DNA of 50,411 nt from Symbiobacterium sp. (GTDB lineage: Bacteria > Bacillota > Sulfobacillia > UBA995 > UBA9673). Below, in pieces: positions 1 to 10,526 of this stretch. The DNA is taken from positions 1 to 50,411 of the forward strand of contig DYFB01000012.1 of the NCBI GenBank assembly GCA_020725405.1, in the 5' to 3' direction. The position numbers and the translations under genes are program-made. The notes beneath the pieces are model-generated. The model was not told the DNA's origin. It was given only the letters and a program-made list of their open reading frames with translations, and did no database searches. Position 1 is the first letter of the stretch. Each line of letters starts with the position of its first letter.

Positions 1-242
1 CTCCGGCCGCCCGCCCACGTCACCGAGATGCCACGCCCCTAGACCCACCGGTGGAAGGGTTGTTGTGGTACGTCTGCCTTCCGACGCCCGAAACCCTTGC
101 GCCATAAGGATTCCCGATTCGGCGCTGTCAAAGTCCAGTCAACTGAATGTGCTCATTGGGACGCCCGTTCTAGCTGGGACCTGTTCGGCCACCTGTCTAG
201 CGTGACGTCCCTCCGGATCCTCAACCGGAGGGAGGTGAGAAC

Positions 243-1124
243 ATGAAAAGGCGGATAATCCCCCTTCTGGTCCTCTGCGTCATCGGTTCCCTCCTGCTGA
301 GCTTCTCGGTCCAGGCCGCGGTTACCCACCGTGGCGGCGTCACCCCCGACAACCTGCCCTGGAACCGGAACCCATCGCGCCAGGTGACCTACGACTTCAG
401 CACGGTGAACACCAAGGAGACCTCGACGACCGGTACGGCCCTGGCCAAGCTGGCCCTGGTCATCGGTATCTCGGACTACTCCGGGACGTCTAGCGACCTC
501 AACTACTGTGACGACGACGCTTACGAGGTCTACAACACCCTCGTGAACGTCTACGGGTTCCCGTCGAACAACATCGTCCTCCTCATCGACTCCGACGCGA
601 CCGACGCGAACATCCGGGCCGGCATCGACTGGCTGATCTCCAACAGCGGTCCCGACTCGATCGTGGTCTTCGCCTACAGCGGCCACGGCTCGAGGTCCAA
701 CACCGACGTCGACGGCGACGGCGAGCGGGCAGACGAGTGCATCATCCCGTGGGAGCTCTCCCGTATTTGGGACGGTGAGCTCGCCAACCTCTTCAGCCAG
801 CTCACGTCGAACAAGGTCTGGATCTCCTTCGACTCCTGCTATGCGGGCGGCATGAACGACCCGGGTATCACCGGGCCCGGGAAGGTCGTGACCATGGCCT
901 GCGCCGAGAACGAGCTGTCCTACGAATCGAGCTCTATCCAGAACGGCTACTATACCTATCTGATGGTCGAGCTCGGCATGAGGCAGGGGAAGGCCGACGC
1001 CAACGGGGACGGCATCGTCACCGTCGAGGAGGCCTTCACCTACTGCAAGAACGAGATGCCGAAGTACAACCGCAGGCAGAAGCCGCAGATGAGCGACGGC
1101 GTCAGCGGCGATCTCCAGCTCTAG
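243..1124 (+). CDS. secreted caspase-fold (C14/metacaspase-like) cysteine peptidase
   Basis: A 293-aa protein with a clear signal peptide (MKRR, a hydrophobic stretch to about residue 20, likely cleavage after VQA at 25), so it should act outside the membrane. The p20-like caspase fold starts at ALVIGISDY (about 71-79). The catalytic dyad is visible as His148 in YSGHGS and Cys199 in DSCYAGG, as in peptidase family C14. Two acidic loops, DVDGDGERADE (155-165) and DANGDGIVTVEE (252-263), look like calcium-binding loops; the second matches an EF-hand loop. Metacaspases are often calcium-activated, so calcium dependence is a reasonable inference. ATG 243 follows a strong GGAGGGAGGTGAG site. It is a single gene, closed by the hairpin at 1150-1188. 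Substrate and role are unknown. Confidence 0.88.
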   Translation: MKRRIIPLLVLCVIGSLLLSFSVQAAVTHRGGVTPDNLPWNRNPSRQVTYDFSTVNTKETSTTGTALAKLALVIGISDYSGTSSDLNYCDDDAYEVYNTLVNVYGFPSNNIVLLIDSDATDANIRAGIDWLISNSGPDSIVVFAYSGHGSRSNTDVDGDGERADECIIPWELSRIWDGELANLFSQLTSNKVWISFDSCYAGGMNDPGITGPGKVVTMACAENELSYESSSIQNGYYTYLMVELGMRQGKADANGDGIVTVEEAFTYCKNEMPKYNRRQKPQMSDGVSGDLQL

Positions 1125-1149
1125 AGCCTGACGGAGCCTGACCAGTGAG

Positions 1150-1200
1150 CGAGGCACGCTCCCCGGATTCTTCCGGGGGCGTGCCTCGCCCCCTCTCTCT
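1150..1200 (+). terminator. strong terminator-like hairpin after the caspase-fold gene
   Basis: CGAGGCACGC (1150-1159) pairs perfectly with GCGTGCCTCG (1179-1188). The inner arms CCCCGGA and TCCGGGG continue the stem past one bulged base and leave a 4-nt loop. A pyrimidine-rich tract with several T residues follows (1189-1200). It lies 26 nt after the stop codon and just before the uvrA promoter, so it probably separates the two units. The tract is C/T rather than pure T, which is common in GC-rich genomes. Confidence 0.75.
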
Positions 1201-1228
1201 TGACCGAACAAGCGTTCGCCGTTATCCT
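1200..1228 (+). promoter_or_regulatory. sigma-A type promoter P1 of uvrA
   Basis: TTGACC (1200-1205) and TATCCT (1223-1228) are separated by exactly 17 nt. The -35 matches consensus at five of six positions. The spacer is occupied by the LexA box, so LexA bound there would block RNA polymerase. Confidence 0.65.
1205..1218. promoter_or_regulatory. LexA (DinR-type) SOS box in the uvrA promoter
   Basis: CGAACAAGCGTTCG is a perfect CGAAC-N4-GTTCG palindrome, the operator bound by LexA/DinR in Bacillus and relatives. It sits between the -35 and -10 of promoter P1 and upstream of a nucleotide-excision repair operon. Known biology: uvr genes are SOS-controlled in many bacteria. Inference: DNA damage induces uvrA-uvrC-ogt here through LexA cleavage. 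The lexA gene itself is not in the window. Confidence 0.85.
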
Positions 1229-1327
1229 GGAGGGGGAGCGGCCGGAACGGTCGCCCTCGGCTGAAACGGCGTCGGCCGGGCGGTCGGAGCGAACGCGCTC
1301 CTACCGGCAGGGCGGCCCGTCCGGCAG

Positions 1328-1336
1328 TGATATAAT
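1328..1336 (+). promoter_or_regulatory. extended -10 promoter P2 of uvrA
   Basis: TGATATAAT is a perfect extended -10 element (TG-N-TATAAT) about 57 nt before the uvrA start codon. No convincing -35 lies 17 nt upstream, which is acceptable for extended -10 promoters. It is about 110 nt downstream of the LexA box and probably gives basal, LexA-independent expression. Confidence 0.55.
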
Positions 1337-1392
1337 AAGGGTTACGGTCCTCAGCCTCAGGTCAGGCCGGCAAACTCGCGGAGGTAAGCCTC

Positions 1393-4260
<2,868 letters not shown>

Positions 4261-4263
4261 GGG

Positions 4264-6243
4264 GTGCCGACCGCGCCGGACCTGGAGGACCAGCTCGACA
4301 GGATACCCGACCGGACCGGCGTCTACATCTTCCGCGACGCCGCCGGGAAGCCGCTGTACATCGGTAAGGCCCGGTCCCTGCGCAGCCGCGTCCGGGCCCA
4401 CTTCCACGCCGGGCGGGCGGTCGACGCCCGGACCCTGACCATGCTGAACCGCGTGGCCGACATCGATTACATCACGACCGGCTCCGAAGTCGAGTCGCTC
4501 ATCCTGGAATCGAACCTCGTCAAAGAGCATCACCCGGAGTACAACCTCAAGCTCAGGGACGACAAGCACTTTCCCTACTTGCGCGTAGACCTGCAGGAGC
4601 CCTATCCCCGCGTCGAGGTCGTCCGGCGGATGGCCCGGGACGGCGCCCGCTACTTCGGCCCTTATACGCGGTCGGGGTCGGTGCGCGAGACGCTCCGCAC
4701 CCTGAGGAGGCTCTTCCCCTACCGGACCTGCTCCGACCACCGGATGAGGACGGTGGACCGGCCCTGTCTCGATTTCCAGATCAGGCGCTGTGCGGGGCCG
4801 TGCGTGGCCGCGGTCACGCCGGAGGACTACCGGGCGATGATGGAGGAGATGTGCCTGTTTCTCGAGGGCCGCCAGGCCAGCCTCGCGGCGCGGTTGAAGG
4901 CCCGGATGGAGGAGGCCGCCTCGCGGCTCGAGTTCGAGAAGGCCGCCGAGCTCCGCGACCAGCTCCGGGCTGTCGAGGACGTCATGCAGAGGCAGTCCAT
5001 CATCTCGACCGGCATGGAGGACCAGGACGCCGTGGGCTACGCCGGGAGCGAGGAGACCGGCCTGGCCGCGGTCCAGGTCTTCTTCGTCCGGGAGGGGAAG
5101 GTCGTCGGGCGCGACGGATTCCTCCTCCACAGCGCCGGAGCCAGTCGCGGGCCGGAGGTCGTCGAGGCCTTCCTGAAGCAGCACTACGGCCGGGAGGCCG
5201 CCCATGTCCCGTCGCGCATCCTCGTCCCGGAGGTCCTGCCGCCCGAGGAGCGCGAGCCGATAGAGGAGTGGCTCACGACCCTGGCCCGGCGAAGGGTCCG
5301 CATCCACCGGCCGCTCCGCGGCGTGGCCCGGGATCTCGTCCGCCTGGCCACGGAGAACGCCGCTCTCATGCTCCGGGAAGAGGAGATGCGGCGGCTTTTC
5401 CGCGGGGGCGAGTTCCAGGCCAGGGCGGCGGCCCTGGCCGAGGTCCTCGGTCTCCCCGAGCCCCCCCTCCGCATCGAGGGGTTCGACGTCTCGAACATCC
5501 GCGGGCAGGAGGCCGTGGGCTCGATGGTCGTGTTCGTCGGCGGGCGCCCGGCCCCCGAGGCCTACCGTCGCTTCCGGGTCCGTCTCAGGGCGGAGCCCGA
5601 TGACTACGCGATGATGCAGGAGGTTCTCTACCGGCGCTTTCGCCGTCTCCGGCCCGGGCCCGGCCGCCCCGGCTCGGCGGCTGCGGGCGGCCCGGGCGCC
5701 GGCGGCTCCGAGTCGGCCGGCGAGGCTGAGCTGGGCGACCGCCTCGGGGCTGTCCCCGACCTCGTCCTCATCGACGGGGGAAAGGGGCACCTCGAGGCGG
5801 CCCTCAAGGTCCTCCAGGACCTCGGTCTGGCCCTGCCGGTTCTGGCCCTGGCCAAGGAGCGCGAGCAGGTCTACGCCCCCGGACGGTCGGACCCCGTGGT
5901 CTTCCCGGACGGCTCGCCCGCCCTGCAGCTCCTGCGGCACGTCCGGGACGAGGCCCACCGGTTCGCCGTCGGCTACCACCGGCTGCTCCGGCGGAAGCGG
6001 GCCCGGCGCTCCCGGCTCGACGACATCCCCGGCATCGGTCCGGTCAGGAGGACGGCCCTCCTGCGGGCGTTCGGCTCCGTCGCCGGCGTGCGGGCCGCCG
6101 GTCTCGAGGACATCGCCGCCGTCCCCGGCATCGGGCGGGCCGCGGCGCGAAAGATATGGGAGGCCCTGCATGAAGGGCCGCCCGGGAGGGACGGCGACGC
6201 AGACCGAACCGAGCCGGCCGGCGAGGAGGATGACCGTGGTTAG
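4264..6243 (+). CDS. uvrC: excinuclease ABC subunit C
   Basis: UvrC makes the two incisions on either side of a lesion in the UvrB-DNA complex. Domain order: GIY-YIG nuclease for the 3' cut (GVYIFRD...PLYIGKA, about 19-40), a UVR motif that binds UvrB (EFEKAAELRDQLRAVEDVM, about 222-240), an RNase H-like 5' nuclease domain (GFDVSNIRGQEAVGSMVVF, about 406-424), and a C-terminal helix-hairpin-helix pair (DDIPGIGPVRR and AVPGIGRAAARK). Length 659 aa. A Gly/Pro/Ala-rich low-complexity insert (about 462-482) interrupts the nuclease domain. The GTG start lies directly after uvrA. The last bases overlap the next gene. Confidence 0.97.
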   Translation: MPTAPDLEDQLDRIPDRTGVYIFRDAAGKPLYIGKARSLRSRVRAHFHAGRAVDARTLTMLNRVADIDYITTGSEVESLILESNLVKEHHPEYNLKLRDDKHFPYLRVDLQEPYPRVEVVRRMARDGARYFGPYTRSGSVRETLRTLRRLFPYRTCSDHRMRTVDRPCLDFQIRRCAGPCVAAVTPEDYRAMMEEMCLFLEGRQASLAARLKARMEEAASRLEFEKAAELRDQLRAVEDVMQRQSIISTGMEDQDAVGYAGSEETGLAAVQVFFVREGKVVGRDGFLLHSAGASRGPEVVEAFLKQHYGREAAHVPSRILVPEVLPPEEREPIEEWLTTLARRRVRIHRPLRGVARDLVRLATENAALMLREEEMRRLFRGGEFQARAAALAEVLGLPEPPLRIEGFDVSNIRGQEAVGSMVVFVGGRPAPEAYRRFRVRLRAEPDDYAMMQEVLYRRFRRLRPGPGRPGSAAAGGPGAGGSESAGEAELGDRLGAVPDLVLIDGGKGHLEAALKVLQDLGLALPVLALAKEREQVYAPGRSDPVVFPDGSPALQLLRHVRDEAHRFAVGYHRLLRRKRARRSRLDDIPGIGPVRRTALLRAFGSVAGVRAAGLEDIAAVPGIGRAAARKIWEALHEGPPGRDGDADRTEPAGEEDDRG

Positions 6244-6853
6244 AGAGAAGACGGTGACCTGGGTGAGGCTGGCTCCCACCCGGGCCGGCGGCATCGGGCT
6301 GGCCGCCTCGGAAAAGGGACTCATCCTCTCGACCCTGCCCGGGGTCGAGCGGCTCCCCGCCGCCCCTCCGGCCCCGGCCGCGGCTAAGTTCCGGACGCTC
6401 CCCGGGAACCGGGGCGTGCCGTCCGCGGTGGGCCGGCTTCTCGACCGGGCTGAGCGGGCCCTGGTCGAGTACTACTCCTACTGGCCCGAGTGGCCCGGCG
6501 AGGAGATGACCCGCCTGTGGGCCGGCCTGAGCGACCTCCCGGTGGACCTGGGCGGACTCCCTTCCTTCAGCCGGCGGGTCCTCTTGCTCCTTCGCGAGGT
6601 GCCGCCGAGCATGGTGGTCTCCTACGGGGCGCTCGCCGCCCGGGCGGGATCACTGCGGGCGGCCAGAGCTGTCGGAGCCGTCCTGGCCCGGAACCCGCTG
6701 CCCATCATCCTTCCCTGCCACCGGGTCATCGCCGCTGACGGAACGCTCGGCGGCTTCTCGGGCGGGCGCCGCGAGGCCGCCCTGCGCCTGAAGGAGAGCC
6801 TACTCCGCTACGAGGGCTGGACCCTGGCCCGCGGTATTGAGGGTATGCCTTAA
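6236..6853 (+). CDS. ogt: methylated-DNA-[protein]-cysteine S-methyltransferase
   Basis: A suicide repair protein that moves the alkyl group from O6-alkylguanine to its own cysteine. The acceptor motif LPCHRVIA is present with Cys161, and the DNA-binding helix segment SYGALAARAG precedes it. The N-terminal domain is short and divergent. GTG 6236 was chosen because GAGGAGG (6223-6229) lies 6 nt upstream; an in-frame ATG at 6230 is too close to that site, and an ATG at 6170 would overlap uvrC more deeply. The 8-nt overlap with uvrC puts it in the LexA-controlled operon, joining direct reversal to excision repair. The 205-aa length is slightly longer than the usual 160-180 aa. Confidence 0.93.
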   Translation: MVREKTVTWVRLAPTRAGGIGLAASEKGLILSTLPGVERLPAAPPAPAAAKFRTLPGNRGVPSAVGRLLDRAERALVEYYSYWPEWPGEEMTRLWAGLSDLPVDLGGLPSFSRRVLLLLREVPPSMVVSYGALAARAGSLRAARAVGAVLARNPLPIILPCHRVIAADGTLGGFSGGRREAALRLKESLLRYEGWTLARGIEGMP

Positions 6854-6870
6854 CGCTTTTAATCCTCCCC

Positions 6871-6899
6871 TTGACTTCTTTAAGCCCTCCCCTTATATT
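6871..6899 (+). promoter_or_regulatory. near-consensus sigma-A promoter before the small protein at 6954
   Basis: TTGACT (6871-6876), a 17-nt spacer, and TATATT (6894-6899) form one of the two best promoters in the window. The stretch is AT-rich against its surroundings. Transcription should start near 6906 and run into the small gene at 6954 and on into the DUF2089/DUF4097 run. Confidence 0.75.
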
Positions 6900-6953
6900 C
6901 AGGGTGCAGACTCCTCAGGGGTCTCCCCTGGGGTGAGGGGAGGGTCTCCGGCC

Positions 6954-7193
6954 ATGGCCAGCTACGGGTATATAAGGATCGACTACACCGGATCCGTCTC
7001 CGACAGCCTCCGGGACTACCTCGGGGCGTCGGGTGTCCGCCCGGTGTCCGACACGCCCCTGATTCTCGTCACCCCTCAGCCCGGGCTGCTGCTCGGCCGC
7101 ATCGCCCGGTTCCTCTGCGAGGGGAGCATGGGCGTGAGGCGCATCGAGCTCCGGGGCAGCCGCGGGGAAACGGGAGAAGCGGGCATAGCTTGA
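6954..7193 (+). CDS. 79-aa hypothetical protein
   Basis: I do not recognise a family. From ATG 6954 the protein begins MASYGYIRIDYTGSVSDSL and has a compact mixed alpha/beta look without membrane segments or cysteine motifs (one Cys). The frame opens further upstream (6837), but that would start inside the ogt gene and run through the promoter at 6871-6899, so the ATG behind GGGGAGGG is preferred. It appears to be the first gene of a transcript continuing into the DUF2089 gene. Its Gly/Arg tail (about 70-79) may be disordered. Confidence 0.6.
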   Translation: MASYGYIRIDYTGSVSDSLRDYLGASGVRPVSDTPLILVTPQPGLLLGRIARFLCEGSMGVRRIELRGSRGETGEAGIA

Positions 7194-7256
7194 AAGAACC
7201 GGGGGGCCGCGCGCGGCCGCCCGGCTCGAGCGTCCGACGGGAGAGAGGTGAACGGC

Positions 7257-7646
7257 ATGGGGGAGAAGCGCAAGCTCATGGGCCGCTGCCCGGCCTGCGG
7301 GTCCGATCTGGCGGTGACCCGCCTGCACTGCTTCAACTGCGATACGGGCATCGAGGGCCGTTTCGAGATCTGCCGGTTCTGCCTGCTCACCCGGGACCAG
7401 AAGGAGTTCGTCGAGACCTTCCTCCGGGCCCGGGGCAACATCAGGGAAGTCGAGCGCGAGATGGGCATCTCCTATCCCACCGTCAGAAACAGACTCGACC
7501 AGGTCATCCGCGCCCTCGGCTACGACGTCGGCCCGGACCCCGACGACGTCCGGGCCAACGAGCGGCGCCGGGAGGTTCTCGCCCGCCTCAACCGCGGAGA
7601 GATCACCCCCGAGGAGGCCTTGAGGCTCCTCAAGGGGATTACCTGA
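7257..7646 (+). CDS. DUF2089 family zinc-ribbon/HTH protein
   Basis: A 129-aa probable DNA-binding protein. The N-terminus has a zinc ribbon, CPACG...LHCFNCDT (about 13-32), and a further CRFC pair. A helix-turn-helix segment with GISYPTVRNRLDQVI lies at about 69-83. The C-terminal 25 residues (REVLARLNRGEITPEEALRLL) form a two-helix module that recurs in the next proteins. This matches the DUF2089 family, which in Firmicutes often sits beside DUF4097 genes. ATG 7257 is placed 6-7 nt after GAGAGAGGTG; a GTG at 7248 overlaps that site. Inference: it regulates this cluster or presents the shared module to its neighbours. Confidence 0.85.
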   Translation: MGEKRKLMGRCPACGSDLAVTRLHCFNCDTGIEGRFEICRFCLLTRDQKEFVETFLRARGNIREVEREMGISYPTVRNRLDQVIRALGYDVGPDPDDVRANERRREVLARLNRGEITPEEALRLLKGIT

Positions 7647-7654
7647 GACGGTCG

Positions 7655-7685
7655 GGCCCGGCCGCCGGGTGCTTGCGGCCGGGCC
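7655..7685 (+). other. 11-bp inverted repeat before the first DUF4097 gene
   Basis: GGCCCGGCCGC (7655-7665) and GCGGCCGGGCC (7675-7685) are exact reverse complements around a 9-nt loop. There is no T-tract, so it is not a standard terminator. It ends 7 nt before the GGAGGAG ribosome binding site of the gene at 7707 and could tune expression between the two genes. Confidence 0.5.
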
Positions 7686-7706
7686 GGAGTGAGGAGGAGT
7701 CGAACG

Positions 7707-8927
7707 TTGGACGAGGAGCGCTACATGATCCTGAAGATGCTCGAGGAGGGCCGCATCTCGGCCGAAGAAGCCGCCGCCTTGCTCGAGGCCCTCGGCGGCG
7801 AGGAGACGGAGGAGGTCGACGGGAAAGGTGAGCGACCGTACCCGGGTTCCGGTCGGCGACGGCGTAAGCCCGGGCCCGGACCGTCACACTGCCGGGCCTG
7901 GGACTGGGACCGCGAGGCCTTCGCCCACAGTATGGAGGAGATGCGGCGCCAGCTTGAGAGGGTCCGCCTCGGGGCCATCGACATCGGCGACGAGGTCAGC
8001 CGGCAGGTCCAGGAAGCCCTTAACGCCTGCCGCGAGGATTGGAGCCGGGGCGGGCGGAGGTCGTTCCGGCACTTCATGCGGGACATCGGAGACGTCTTCG
8101 CCGTCCCCCACGGCCGCGAGGTGCACGAGGAGGACTTCGAGGAGGAGGTCGAGGTTGACCCCACCGGAGAGGTCGAGCTCAAGGTTCTCACCGGCGACGC
8201 GGCTGTGTCCGCCTGGGACCGTGACCTCGTCAGGGTCGAGGCCAGAAAGCGGGTTTGGGCCGCGACGGCCGAGGAGGCCGCCCGCCGGGCCGCCGATTAC
8301 AAGATAGAGGTGACGCGCGAGGGTGGCCGGGTCTCCATAGGCGCCCGTCTCGCCGACGACGCGCCGGGCTGGATCCCGGCCCGGTGCCGCATCGACTACA
8401 AGATCTGCGTACCGGCCCGGTCCCGGGTGAAGGTGGCGGCCACGAACGGCGACGTGACGGTGGCCGGCGTCCAGGGCGGCGCCCACCTCTACGCCACCAA
8501 CGGCGAAGTGGTGACCGAGAATCTGGGCGGGAAGATAGCCGTTCGCAGCACGAACGGGGACATCGTCCTCCGGAGAGCGGCGGCGGACAGCCTCAGCCTC
8601 CGGGCGGTCAACGGCGACGCGAAAGTCGAGCTGTCGTCCCTCGGGCCGGGAGAGAGCAGCCTCAGCCTCGTCCGGGGTGACGCGGTCATCCTCCTTCCTC
8701 CCGGCCTCAGTCTCGACGTCCAGGCCTCCACCCTGCACGGGGACATCCGCTCCGGCCTGCCGGGGACGATCAGGACCCGAACGGCCACTCGCCTCGAGAC
8801 GAGGTTGGGTCCGGCGACCGAGGGGGCCGCGGGGGAGGGGACGGGCTCCGAGGGTCCGGCGCGCCCTTCGCTCGCGGTCCGGACCGTGTTCGGCGACATC
8901 ACCATCGAGCGGCGTATGGAGGAGTGA
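7707..8927 (+). CDS. DUF4097 protein with N-terminal two-helix module
   Basis: A 406-aa protein. Residues 1-30 carry the shared two-helix module (MILKMLEEGRISAEEAAALL). A charged region follows with the acidic EEDFEEEVEVD stretch. From about 155 on there is a DUF4097 beta-solenoid/propeller-like domain with repeated short strands such as AATNGDVTVAGV, YATNGEVVTEN and RSTNGDIVLRR. There is no signal peptide or membrane segment. Family knowledge: DUF4097 includes LiaX/YvlB-like proteins tied to cell-envelope stress. TTG 7707 is preferred because GGAGGAG (7693-7699) lies 7 nt upstream; GTG 7689 would precede that site. The next gene starts 3 nt after the stop. Confidence 0.85.
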   Translation: MDEERYMILKMLEEGRISAEEAAALLEALGGEETEEVDGKGERPYPGSGRRRRKPGPGPSHCRAWDWDREAFAHSMEEMRRQLERVRLGAIDIGDEVSRQVQEALNACREDWSRGGRRSFRHFMRDIGDVFAVPHGREVHEEDFEEEVEVDPTGEVELKVLTGDAAVSAWDRDLVRVEARKRVWAATAEEAARRAADYKIEVTREGGRVSIGARLADDAPGWIPARCRIDYKICVPARSRVKVAATNGDVTVAGVQGGAHLYATNGEVVTENLGGKIAVRSTNGDIVLRRAAADSLSLRAVNGDAKVELSSLGPGESSLSLVRGDAVILLPPGLSLDVQASTLHGDIRSGLPGTIRTRTATRLETRLGPATEGAAGEGTGSEGPARPSLAVRTVFGDITIERRMEE

Positions 8928-8930
8928 AGG

Positions 8931-10448
8931 ATGACTGAAGCGAGCGTGCCCACGCCCGAGGCAGCCGACCGGGTCTTCGAGTGGCGGGAAACCTTTTCCG
9001 GTCGGGCGAGGCTCCACGTCGAGCAGGGCGCGCCGGGTCCGGTGCGGGTCGAGGGCTGGGACCGGGACGAAGTCCACGTCAAGGCGGTCAAGGATGTCCG
9101 AGGTCCGGTCGGCGAGGACAGCCGGCGGCTTCTCGAGATGGTCGAAGTCTGGATGGAGCGCCAGGGTGACGAGGTGCGCATCGAGACCGACATGGCCCGG
9201 CCCTTTCTCTCCTGGGGGGTGTCCCCGAGAGTCCGGGTCGACCTCTCCGTCAAGGTGCCGCGGGGCTCCAGGGTCAACGTCGACTCGGGCAGCGGACTCG
9301 TCGAGGTCAGGGACACTCTCGGTCCGGTCGACGTCGACAGCGGGAGCGGGAGCGTGACGGTCGCCCGGGCGGCCGGGCCGGTGAACGTCGACGCGAGCAG
9401 CGGTTCGGTTACCGTCGAGGAGGTCCAGGGTGACGTGGACCTCGACGTCGGCAGCGGCTCCATCACGGTGACCCGCGTCTCCGGGCGGGTCGCCATCGAC
9501 GGGTCGAGCGGGTCGGTCAGCGCGGCCGAAATCGAGGGAGGGCTGGCCGCGGACACGGGAAGCGGGTCGATCTCCCTGTGCCGGGTGGCCGGCGACATCG
9601 CGGTAAACACCGGGAGCGGGTCGGTCGGTCTCCACCAGGTCCGGAGCAAGAGCATCGTCGTCGACACGGGAAGCGGGGGCGTCGAGGCCGATTTCGAGGT
9701 TCTCCCGGCCGGGCGCTACCGGTTCGACACCGGCAGCGGGTGCATCACCCTGACGGTGCCACCCCAGGCCTCCTTCGTGCTCGAGGCGGAGACGGGAAGC
9801 GGTCGGATAGTCTCGGATGTCCCGCTGATCGCCTCGCACTCCAGCCGCCGCCGCCTCGAGGGAGTCGTCGGGGACGGGTCGGCCCGCATCACCGCAGAGA
9901 CGTCGAGCGGCGTTCTGACCATCAGGACCTCCGGTCCGGGGGGCCACGTCTGTGGGGCCCCGAAGGCTCACTGCGGCGCGGGGGGCGCGTTCCACCCGGC
10001 AGCCGCGGATCCGGACAATTCGACCCGGTCCAGCTCCAACGCTGAGCACCGCGATGCGGTCCTCAGGATGGTCGCCGAAGGTAAGCTGACCGCGGAGCAG
10101 GCCCGAGACCTCCTGGAGGCCCTCGGGGTCGTGTCGGCCGGGGACGAGCCGGGCCGCAGGGAGTTCGAGTCCGCCCTGCGGGAAGCCGAGGCCGCCGTCG
10201 AGGCCGCCGCCGAGGAAGAAGAGGAAGAGGCGGAGATGGTGGCGGAAGAGGCGGAAATGGCGGCCCAAGAGGCGGAGATGGCCGCTGAGGAGGCCACGAT
10301 CACCCCGGAAGAGGCTGAGATGCGCCGGGAAGAGGCCGAGGCAGACCGGGAGGACGCCGCGGACGACGCGGCCGAGAAGGAAGGCCCCGACGGGGGACGC
10401 CGAAGCGGGGGTCGTCGCAGCGGCTACGAGTTCGAAGGGCTCGGTTAG
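8931..10448 (+). CDS. second DUF4097 protein: repeat-rich beta domain, two-helix module and heptad tail
   Basis: A 505-aa protein, probably a cytoplasmic scaffold or sensor. Residues about 100-300 hold roughly ten repeats of 18-20 residues, each built on D-x-G-S-G-S-(V/I) followed by a short strand, a highly regular DUF4097 beta-solenoid. A linker with two Cys and two His follows (CGAPKAHCGAGGAFH, about 341-355). The shared module appears again (HRDAVLRMVAEGKLTAEQ, about 373-390), here near the C-terminus instead of the N-terminus. Residues about 420-485 are seven-residue repeats of the EAEMAAE type, predicted alpha-helical or coiled-coil, then a basic Gly/Arg tail. No signal peptide or TM segment is visible. 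It follows the first DUF4097 gene by 3 nt. Confidence 0.82.
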   Translation: MTEASVPTPEAADRVFEWRETFSGRARLHVEQGAPGPVRVEGWDRDEVHVKAVKDVRGPVGEDSRRLLEMVEVWMERQGDEVRIETDMARPFLSWGVSPRVRVDLSVKVPRGSRVNVDSGSGLVEVRDTLGPVDVDSGSGSVTVARAAGPVNVDASSGSVTVEEVQGDVDLDVGSGSITVTRVSGRVAIDGSSGSVSAAEIEGGLAADTGSGSISLCRVAGDIAVNTGSGSVGLHQVRSKSIVVDTGSGGVEADFEVLPAGRYRFDTGSGCITLTVPPQASFVLEAETGSGRIVSDVPLIASHSSRRRLEGVVGDGSARITAETSSGVLTIRTSGPGGHVCGAPKAHCGAGGAFHPAAADPDNSTRSSSNAEHRDAVLRMVAEGKLTAEQARDLLEALGVVSAGDEPGRREFESALREAEAAVEAAAEEEEEEAEMVAEEAEMAAQEAEMAAEEATITPEEAEMRREEAEADREDAADDAAEKEGPDGGRRSGGRRSGYEFEGLG

Positions 10449-10526
10449 TCGGTCGCTCACCGCGAGAGGATGGCCGTCCCCACCGGAGAAGTCAGCGGCG
10501 AAAACCAGGACAAGGAGGTCGTGCCG

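Noticed and set aside
6837-6953. N-terminal extension of the small protein at 6954 back to 6837
   Set aside because: It would begin inside ogt and run across the promoter at 6871-6899; the ATG at 6954 has a purine-rich site.
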